DNA of 64,000 nt, taken from the NCBI RefSeq assembly GCF_001625195.1, contig NC_054390.1, positions 2,256,027 to 2,320,026 of the forward strand, read 5' to 3'. The position numbers and the translations under genes were made by a program. Shown piece after piece: positions 33,507 to 42,707 of this stretch (within the stretch, counting starts at the first letter, position 1; every line of letters starts with the position of its first letter). The DNA is from Drechmeria coniospora. Its lineage: Eukaryota; Ascomycota; Sordariomycetes; Hypocreales; Ophiocordycipitaceae. The notes beneath the pieces were generated by a model. The model saw only the letters and a program-made list of their open reading frames with translations. It did not search any database and had not been told where the DNA came from.

Positions 33507-35399
33507 TCACGGTCGCCTTGCATCAAGCAGCCGTTCCTCGCCATCCTTCAGCCCGCCCCTTGCCACGGCATCCCGTACACGCTCGTCCTCGGCAATACGG
33601 AGCCTGGCCCTTGCATGCTGTAACCGCTCGACACCCCTGTCAATCGTTTCGATGTGCACACTCAACGGGATATGTGCGACGCCTGCCATCCCGACGAGTT
33701 GCGGTTCGGCGACGCTTTCGCGCAGATCTCCCAACCCGGCTTGGATGCCCTCAAGCTCGAGGATCAGAGCACTGACCTGCTCGACGGCGGTGCTGCGCTG
33801 TTTTTCTACTTGTCGCAGGAGGTCTAGTTGCTGGGCGAGGCTGTGGAGGCGCTTTGAGTTTGCACCGATGAGAGTCCACATCGTCCAGAGAATCTCGCCG
33901 CGTCGGCTCGAGATGGCCGACGAAGAGCGGGAGGAGATGTCGTAGATGAGGCTCAGATGGTCCTCTGCTTTGGTGAGAAGGCGTAGGATATGCTGCGCTT
34001 CAAGAATGAGGGCGGTGATGCGGTCGGACACGAGTGCCGTATGCTCGATGTACTTGTCGAGGATGGCACGCTCGCTGAACGGCTCCTCGGCCGGCTGGAA
34101 TGGATAAAAGACCTAAGAGGACCACTCCGATAGAGCAGAAGGGGGGCCCTCGAGGGACTCGGGGGAGAGGGAGTCGATGTAACGCGAGGTCCAGCGATTT
34201 ATGCTGATGACGGTGTCGACTGCGGATCCGACGTGTGTGTTGAACTTTTGCAAATCCGAGGCGGCACGGCGGGCGCTGTCGATGTACCCGTCAAACTCGA
34301 GAACCAGCTCGTGCTTGGACTGGATGTCGCTGTGTCTGACCAGACTCCTGAGATCACGGACGGCCGTCTCAGAGCGCTTCATTTCAAAGGGGAGGGATAC
34401 GCCATCGACGCTCCTCTCGAGGACCTGCTCGAACTTGGATTGAACGCCCATGAGGTCGTCGAACTCGACGTTGCGGCGGCCGCCATCTGCGACGGTTCCG
34501 TTGAGAAAGGATACTGTGTTCGCAGGGCAGAAGGGCAGTGACAGGAGCGAAATGCCGGGTATGCGGCAGACGGGGGAGACGGCAGCATATATGGAGCGTG
34601 TGGCCATATTCTGCACGATGATGAGGCTGCCAAGGACGAGGTACGCGGCGAGGAGGGCGCCCAGGGGATACTTGGCGTAGTGGAGAGATATGCAGATTAC
34701 CTCGCCGATCCAGAGGAGAAGCGTGAGCAGGGTGGTTGGAAGAAAGGTGAGGAGCTGTCTCGGGATGGCGCGGAGAGTGGCGAGCAAGTCGTCTTTGAAA
34801 CCGTGTTCGGTTTCGGCATTGCCGTCGTCGAGGGAGGACCTCTTCCTTCGCCGTATCCTGCTCTTGGACGGACTTTGTGGCAACGGCTTTCTTTGCCGGC
34901 GCAGCGAGCCCCCATTTTCGCCACCATGGCTTATCCCCAGGGCGGACGGCCTCACAGTCCTCGCACTGCCGCTACTCCCTCCGCCATCGACGTCCAGCAT
35001 GGGCATGCGAAACTGCGGCTCGGGGGTGCGATACGAGACACCGCTACTGCGCGACACGGTCATGCTCGGGCGGAAGGGTTCCCGTAGGATGACCTGATCG
35101 TCGTCCTGGTGCTTGACGAAGTCGCGAATGCTGTCCTGTGACGCGGCAGCGAACGAGGCGCTGGCCTGCGACGACGCAGAGAGCTGAGAGGGGAAGCCGG
35201 AGGAGGGCTGTCCGCTGGAGAGGGGTACGAGGACGTCGTCGGCATCACCGTCGATGGGAAGCATGGAATTAGGGAGAATGGTGGTGTCGAAGCTTTCATT
35301 CTCCCCCTCGACTATGCGCCAAGAACCATCGACAGGCAGGGAATCGTTGGGCGCGAGTCCGGGCGTGTCGGAGCCGCGACGGCGCGAGCGACGAGACAT
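33507..35399 (-). CDS. Conserved fungal two-TM protein with an in-frame TAG at codon 429
   Basis: I do not recognise a named family. The frame from ATG 35399 runs 428 codons to TAG at 34115-34113, then continues in the same frame to 33507. It would be 630 aa if the stop were read or edited. Residues 1-205 are Ser/Pro-rich with a basic patch (KSRIRRRKRSS). Two hydrophobic segments lie at ~216-239 and ~244-263. A soluble helical region follows before and after the stop. The post-stop part (VFYPFQPAEEPFSERAIL, ILEAQHILRLLTKAEDH, LHSLAQQLDLLRQVEKQ) looks like genuine helical, heptad-rich protein and lacks its own early ATG. No intron with usable splice sites removes the stop. It could be a nonsense allele, a sequencing error, or a site of stop-correcting RNA editing (TAG to TGG, Trp). 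Confidence 0.72.
34097..34128 (-). other. Hairpin enclosing the in-frame TAG
   Basis: On the mRNA strand, GGAGUGG (34128-34122) can pair with CCAUUCC (34103-34097), a seven-pair stem with one G-U pair. The loop of 18 nt contains the UAG (34115-34113), with U directly before the A. In sordariomycete fruiting bodies, A-to-I editing favours UAG contexts in hairpin loops; the match is suggestive only, and a 7-bp stem can occur by chance. Confidence 0.55.
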
Positions 35400-36060
35400 G
35401 ACGGGGATGATCTGTCACCGCCGTCGAGGCGAGCGGCGATTGGAATGGCTCGAAGCGGCCGCTGGTCCTCGTCTGTCGAGCCGTGAGTTGTGAGTTGTGA
35501 GTTGCGCCGTGGGCGTGGTAACTGTGGCGCGTCGTGTGACTGGCGACGGCAACATTCACAAATGGCGAGTGCTCGGCACGGAGCCTTAAGTTGTGAAGGC
35601 GAAGGGCGTCTCGAAACAGCTATGCCCGTGGTCGAAGATGGAGAGGTTTCTTGTGATATGGAAAGGGGAAGCCGTCTCTACTGGGAGGCAACATATTATT
35701 TAGTCATGGTCCGATGGAAGGCGCGCCGTGGATGGCGTTGCTCGCTGTTGCAAGATGCTGTCACCGTGTTGATGGGTACAAGCAGGTACCTCCAGTTCGA
35801 GTGTGGGCCATTAACGGTACCTGCTGATGAACTAAGTACAAGCAAGTACTTACTCCGTACCTGCGTAAGCATACATCCACAGTATCATGTACCTTTTTGC
35901 TCCGTAGGTGATAGTGCTGTACATGAACATGCATGTACTTGTACCTCAAGTACAGGCAGATGGGCATATCTTTCGAAGTTACGGAGTAGTAAAAGTAGTA
36001 AGATACGGAAGACACTGAACGGAGCGTTGTACGATACAAGCAATAAAGAATGACATTGTA

Positions 36061-36085
36061 GTACGGAGTACGGAGTACGGAGTAC
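36061..36085. repeat. Triple tandem of GTACGGA units (25 bp)
   Basis: GTAC followed by three GGAGTAC units. The identical 25-bp string occurs again at 63535-63559, more than 27 kb away. Confidence 0.95.
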
Positions 36086-36511
36086 TTACATGTACTATGT
36101 ACATGACACATGGAACCTGTCCTGTTCCGTAGCCGGGAGGCTGGAAACCAGGAACTGCTATCAGTACTGCGACTCTGAGTAGGCTCAAAACCATCAACAA
36201 ATGATCATCTGCACATCGACGCACCCGGTATACGTGGTACAATTTTGCATGAACAACAAGTTACTTTACTTACTAGAATGTACATCAAGAGGTATTATCA
36301 AGTACTGCACTCCGTACTCTGTCCACAACATCTACTTACTTGTAGTTGTGCATGTACTTGTGCGCACGACATGAATTGCTGCTCGTGGCCCTGTTTGGCG
36401 CGCCCCGCTCCTCCATGGTGGGTCGCGAACTTGGGGAAGCACGGCCCGCTGACCTTGGCGCGCGTGACTATGTAACATGTACTCCGTACTCCGTGCATGT
36501 ACTTGTACACT

Positions 36512-36529
36512 GTACGGAGTACTCCGTAC
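36512..36529. repeat. 18-bp palindrome, copy 1
   Basis: GTACGGAGTACTCCGTAC is its own reverse complement. The same 18-mer is present at 36578-36595 and 58963-58980. Confidence 0.95.
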
Positions 36530-36577
36530 TGTACGGAGTAAGTTGGCACATTTGTTGTTGGTGCAAGTACGCCTACT

Positions 36578-36595
36578 GTACGGAGTACTCCGTAC
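36578..36595. repeat. 18-bp palindrome, copy 2
   Basis: Exact second copy of the palindrome at 36512-36529, 66 bp downstream; the DNA between is not similarly repeated. Confidence 0.95.
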
Positions 36596-37219
36596 TTACT
36601 TACACTTACTGTACTTACGCCTACACCTACTCCGTACAGCGAGTGCACTTGAGTGCTTGTACTCAAGTGCACCTCCAAGTACAGCTATGGGTGCATGACT
36701 TGCGGTAAAACTCCGTACATCTACTTACATGTATTTTGTGCTCCGTACACGAACAAGTACGTACGCGTACTTGGTACTTGGTACATGCTGTGGTTTTATC
36801 ATGCATCGGCAAAGGACAGTATGTAATACTCCGTAGGTGTATTCGAACTGGCACTCCGACCTCTGCAAATGCACTTGCTTTACTCCTACTTGCACACCTA
36901 ACATGTGTACACTATCTACTAGGTAGTTGGTAATATGTTGGCAGCCTAACCTGTGATCTCACATCCTGCCCCAGCCTCCCGTTTTCTCGTGAGGGATAAT
37001 GAGTGATATTTCCCCATCAACTTGAATACCCCCACCGCTCGTTTTGTGCCTCAACATGTACTTCAAGTTGGAGCGACAGGAAACCCCAGCGTTGAATCAG
37101 GCCAAGTGTTAAAATACTGTAAGTAGTGAATGACGAAGCTCAAGCAGCGTATCCCGGGCCCAATCCCACGCCAAATGCATGCACCGCACACTTCAGGGCT
37201 GCTCATTCGCCCGACGAGA

Positions 37220-40200
37220 TTATGCACACACAGGCGCTGTCGAAAGCTCATCGATTGCCTGCGCACTCGCCTTCGCATCCTTCAACTCCTCCATCACCGA
37301 TTTCACATGGCGTACCTCCCACCTTGTCCTCTCCAGAAAGTCGTCGCCTAGTTCTCCCTCGATGGTTTTATGGATGTAGTCCTTCGCCTTGCTCACCATC
37401 AGCACCCACAGCGCCTGGCAGTCCGAAAACTGGGCTTCGAGGAGAGCTACAAGCCCCGCTGTGACGGCGACGACTGATGTTGCCTTCCAATCCAATCCCG
37501 CTCCGGCCTTGGTCGCCAGAAAGCCCCTGAGTGAAAGAACGATTCTGAAGAAAGGTGCGCCAAGGTGGGCCTTGATGTCCTCGTCACATTGAAATTCAAA
37601 CCGGCCGTCCGATCGCTGAAACTGCAGAGTGTCTCGAACGAACAGTTCAGCCGCGAGTTGCTCACCTGACTTGGGAGCCAAGCGTTCGGTCTTCCGGACA
37701 AACGTGGACGCAGGGGGGTTGTAGACCGGGGCGCTAGCCTCAGAGCCGTAGTGCGAGGGAAAGCTGGCGTTGGGTTCCGGGAATGCCGATGAGAGCTGGG
37801 CCAGTACCGCCGAGGTAGATGCCGTCCTGTTGTTGTCGGTGAAGAACGGGTTGCTCTGGGCGCTCATCGTCTGGCCTAGTTGGATGCTGTTCTGACCATC
37901 CCAAGTGCTAGATGCCATGTTGCTGAGATTGCTCGCCTCAACTTGCTGCGACAATGACGGCGACGAGGAGTATGGCTGGAACAAGGGAGAGGTTGCGCTG
38001 TCGGTCCGAGATTCTTGGATCGGATTTATCGAGTGACGGGTCGGCTGAGGGTGAGGATGGCTGAAAATGCTTCCCGCCGCCAACACGTTCGGTGATGCTG
38101 GTATACATAGGGGTTCGAGACCGCCGCTCGACTCGCCAACCAAACTCCGATGAAGCTCTGGCGGGACGGTAGAAGCCGCGGCGAGTTGAGCCAACGCGGA
38201 ATTTGATCCAGCAACTGCCTTCTTAGCATATTTCGATTTCGACAACACAGCTGCGTTTACAACGGGTCAGCCACAAGAAGTCTGTTGCGAGTAGCGTTGA
38301 GCTCCCTTCCACTTACACTTGAAGGATCGTAGGCTGGTATTTCCACCTGGCGCATGCGTGCGGGGCGTCGTCGTGTTCGACCACCAAGGGTACGGTGAGG
38401 AACCGCCCGGCAGAGGACGCTCCCTGCTTGCCGTTGTCTCCCAAGCAGCCGGCGCCGGTGCCGGTCCAGACAAAGGTACATCGGCAGGGAGGTTTGCGCT
38501 GACGGCATCGGAGGCGATGGCAGCTTCCTCGCCTGTGTCAGAGTTCGCTTGCGCCGATTCGAGGAGATCAAAGTCATCTTCCCAGTCATCTAGTAATGAC
38601 CCGCCTACTGTCGCTTGTGAGCCCTGCATGTCATCGTTCTCGGCTCCATCATTTGCCCCGGCGGAACTGCGTGGTGCACTGTCCCGATCACCCCTGGCAT
38701 GCCCGTCACTACTGCCATCGCCGTTTCCTCCATCATGATTTCCACCGCTCCTGCTGTGCCCTCGTTGGGTTGCATCGCCTCCGTCGTGGGCGCCACCGCC
38801 GTCAGCACCTCGTCCACCGGCGGACCCGGAGCCTCCTCCGTTTGGGCCGTTGCCCGTATCTTGTGAACCGCTTCCCTCATCATCGTCGCTCGGAAGAATG
38901 GAGCCAATCTCTGTACCCGTTTCCGAGTCGGCGTCGTCGCTTTCGCTGGCACTTTCCACCCCCTGCGCGGCGTTGTCGCCCTGCGGGATCAGGCCAATGT
39001 TCATGTTGGGCATGCCCCGAGGTTGTAGGAGAGCGTCTCTGTGGTCATCCTCATCATCTCCGAGCTGAATCTGAAAGTCGATGTCTTCCATCGCGTCGGC
39101 AGCTTCGTCCTCGACTGCGTACAGACTGGTCCACTTGGACACCAGGGACCACTTGCACCCTAGAGCGATTGCCTCTTGTCGAACGACGGCCTCTTCCGCG
39201 CCGGATCTATTTTGCTGCTGAAATCGATGGAGCCAGCTCTCCCCCCGTTCGAGATCGCCCAGGATCGCCCGGACTGCCAATTTGTGAAGGGTGGCATCCG
39301 GCTGGAGCAGACGCTTGGGCAAGATTCTCTTGGTCGTGACGACGCCTTGGGGACCCCTGATGCTGAGCACGATGGCGTGGAGCCCAAGCGACTGCATATC
39401 AGAGTCAAACAGCAGGAAAACGCGGTTGCGCACAAAGGGGCTGATGGCCGATACATCGGCAGGGGACTGCTTGAACTTGGGCGGCGGCACCATTTCCGAA
39501 CCTTCCGGTCTGTGCCATTCGATTTGCATCTGCACGTTGCCAACGTGGCCCGTCATGGCAGCCTTCAGCACAGCGACGACGCGGTCCTCCCAGCCGCCGC
39601 CGTGGGCATCGGATATCACCTCGGCATAACCCCCACCGGCTTTGGCAAGGCCTTCGACCAACTCGTGCGAGACGGCGTAGCCAATTCCGAGAGAAAAGCA
39701 GCGAAACATGCCCTCGCTCCTGAGCCGCGTGTCTTTGACAAAGTTGATGGTCTCTTGAGGGTCCCAGATCTCACCATCGGTTAGGACAACGACATCCATG
39801 GTGTGATAGCCACCCCTGGACTCGTAAATTTGCTTGAGGGCGGGAAGTATGTCCGTGCCGCCCATGTTGGCGGCAAAATGGTGCCGAACATAGTGGATGG
39901 CTTCTCGTCTCGTCTCTTCGTTCAGGCCTTTGGATCGCGGCCACATGGATTCGCAGTAGCCTCCAAAGGACCAAATGTTGAACGGCCGGTTCTCGGGAAT
40001 ACCGTTGATGAAGAACATCATGGCGGACCTCAGACTTTCGATCTTGTCATGCATGGACCCCGAGCGGTCGGCGACGAAGACGATTTCGCCGTCGTGGGCG
40101 AAGCCCTCACCCGTGAGGAGGTAGTCGGACGGGAGAGTCAGCATCAAGGCCCTGTGGTGTTCGAAATCTGGGTGGACCTCGAGGCAGGCCAGCGGCGTTT

Positions 40201-41227
40201 CTGTGTTTTCAGCCATGGCGGTGGTGATGAAGATGACCATGTCCCTGTCCAGACTTGTGCGAGCTTGTTCCAGCTGTACGATGCCCGTTTTCAAGTTGAT
40301 GTCGGCATTGTCGCGGCGCATGACAAAGTCTTCCCACGTCTGACAAGCCCGTTGACCGGCACCTCTTTCGAAGAGGATACTGTGGGTATCGCTGTTGATG
40401 GCGATGAGCTCATGCGCTGTCAAAACGTCCAGCTCAAAGTTCATGAAGTGGTTGTTTCGCGTGCCGACTTCAACCCCCTGCGGCACGTCGCCGTACCGAG
40501 GAGCAATAAAGGTCGGCACGGTCAGAGTGAAGACCTCCCGGTTGTTGGTGATTCTGTGCTTGAGGAGGCACATGAATGATATCTCGGCGCGCATCTTGGT
40601 GTTGGGACCGATGTTGGCAAGGTTGATGGTGAATATTTCGGCCGTCTGCTGCTCGGCCAGGCCACCAGGGCGGCCTTGGCGAGCTGCATGCTCAAACTCG
40701 CGCCTCGCGTCCTCCTTGGCTTTGACCCTGCCACGGATGATTTTGTGGGCGCCGACGCGACAGCTAAAGTCGGTCACGGTAGCGTCTAGTGGGAGGGGAA
40801 ATTGGTAGGTTCCCTGGTCGATGCCGTTGGATTGGTTCCAGAAGAGGTGGGTGACGGTGAACTTTGCCGTGTCGTGAACGACCTGGACCTTGATGGAGGA
40901 TGACAGAGGTGGCAGGAAGCCATGCTGGGCCTGGGGTGCCTCGGGTTCGATCGGCCGGATGTCAGGCTCGACAAACCTCTGGAATCGATGCTGAGGAGCG
41001 GGACGATGGAGGTCTGGGTTCGCAGGGGCAAGGTTGGGACCGTGTCCGCCGCCAACGCCGGGAAAGTCACGATCACGAGCGGCGAAGCGAAGGCGGTTAA
41101 AGTCTCCTGCGTCATCCACGAGCTCGCCGTTGGGGAGGTGTTGCACGAGATGAGCGAAGCGGGGGGGCACCGGCTCGCGAGGGTCGAACCGGATGCCAGG
41201 GAGCATGGCGGGCGCTGCTGCTGCCAT
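37220..41227 (-). CDS. VIT and von Willebrand factor A domain protein
   Basis: A large protein pairing a VIT (inter-alpha-trypsin inhibitor) domain with a vWA domain, an architecture also found in vault-PARP and VWA5-type proteins; the fungal role is not established. Exons are 41227-38317 and 38250-37220 (1313 aa). VIT lies at ~112-245 (SIKVQVVHDTAKFTVTHLFW, GTYQFPLPLDATVTDF). The vWA domain lies at ~380-560 and keeps the MIDAS metal site: D387-x-S-x-S in VADRSGSMHDK, plus GGTDILPAL and VLTDGEIWDP. The region after ~700 is low-complexity, Asp/Gly/Ser-rich; the C-terminus (SGRFEFQ-like block, then ATSVVAVTAGLVALLE) is more ordered. The 66-bp intron has donor GTAAGT, branch GCTGAC and acceptor CAG. 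I chose ATG 41227 because its -3 base is A; ATG 41269 in the same frame has a poorer context. Confidence 0.88.
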
Positions 41228-42707
41228 GATGCTGGAACGAAGCCGGTCCGGTCTCGACAAGCGATGCACTCAGTGATGAAATGACAACTTGTCGCCGTTG
41301 GAGTGACAACCTTGCCCAGCGGCCAAGGGATTCAGTCCGGGTCCAGAGTGTACGTGGTGTTTAGGTCGGTCGGGTGAGAGCAATCATGATTGAACGTGCA
41401 CGGCGAACGTCGACCCCGTCGCCACCTGGCATTCGTTATATCCATCCATGGCCTTACCGCCTCGGAAGATCTCGCAGCACAAGGTAGTTTGAGACAGCCC
41501 ACACAGCCGCCGACGCAGAGGCACAGGGAGATGAACCCTGGACTGGTTGTGGCGGCTCCCATTGCTATTCCAGTGGCTATGCCGGAGCAAGACTCGCTGG
41601 TTCAGCTTTTTTCAGCCGTGTCAGCCGTCTGTCGGAACTTGGGGTTCGAACTTCCACAGCTGCATGTGCGTGTATCGTGAGAGCACCATGACGTCCGTCG
41701 CCTCCCTGGCCTGCTTTGGCGTCCTCCTGTGAGGGTCGAGACCAAGGCTAAGCCCTCCGCGAATGTCTCACCCCCGATCCCTGGCGAGCAGCCAAGACGC
41801 AAAGCCTGGGGCGGGACGAGGCGCCCGAGGAGGTAGTCTGACGTAACTTGACGGTTGGTATGCCGAATACCCTGTCGGTTCGCCTTATTGCTGTCGATTG
41901 CGCCTCAACACGGCGTCAGGTGGAGGAAGTTGGTGGCATGGCCTGTGCGATGAGGACTGCTCCAGCATAGTTTCTGATCGGGGCAGGTATCTTGTGGGTT
42001 CGGGAAGAGTACCGAGAACCGGTAGGTGCAGGCTAAGCAGCCTCGGCCCTGTACCATGTCTCAGGCCAGCAGCCTCCAGCCTGCTGCGGAATAGCCTCAC
42101 TAATGGCGGCAGTTCCTCATCCCCTTCCGCCTTGTCCCGAGCCCATCTTGGCCGCCAGGACATCCACCAGCCACCGTTCTGTACGATTTACCTACATGTG
42201 CACCAATTTGCTGGTGCTCAACACTCGACAGCCGAGACATGACGACATCCAGCCGCACAGCCCCAGAAGTCGGGCAGGCATATGTTTCATCTGCACCAGG
42301 GCGTAATGGCGGTATCGGCGCATGGCGGTGCGAGGCATTTGTAAGTATTGATCCAATCTGTACACCCATACTTACTTCGTAGCAGACGATGACGTGAGTG
42401 GACGTTTGGAACCGGGTCCATATGGTTGGCCAAGCATGCGTCAAAAAACATGCAAAACCGGGCTGTCACAGTCGAGGGAAGCTGTGCCTACCTGCATTGC
42501 AATTGAGAATCGAATACACGCATTGCTGGTGTATGTTCGTTGTCAGTGAGCCCAACCTAAGAAGCCCAGACCGACGTCCGACCTTGCTGGCTTCCTGTCT
42601 TCGGGTGTCCTAAGCAGTGCGTAGGTAGGTGTATGCCCATCATTCCTAGGAAACCCAGAACGACGTGAGACCGACAAAAAGGAATTCGGGGACAAACCGG
42701 TGCAGAA
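41228..42707. other. Divergent promoter region
   Basis: About 1.5 kb between the VIT/vWA gene (-) and the ten-exon gene (+). It is of mixed composition with few GTAC palindromes. Overlapping frames on both strands show nothing recognisable. Confidence 0.6.

Larger units (their letters stand above)
35400..37219. other. Gene-free block with dense GTAC palindromes
   Basis: About 1.8 kb between two genes on the minus strand. The part near 35400-35750 is the probable promoter of the two-TM gene. From 35800 to 36920 the DNA is packed with TACTCCGTAC/GTACGGAGTA words, including a triple tandem (36061-36085) and two copies of an 18-bp palindrome. No gene is supported. Confidence 0.65.

Noticed and set aside
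34084..34128. Short intron removing the TAG via a GTCCTC donor
   Set aside because: It would be 28 or 48 nt with a poor donor and no branch site.
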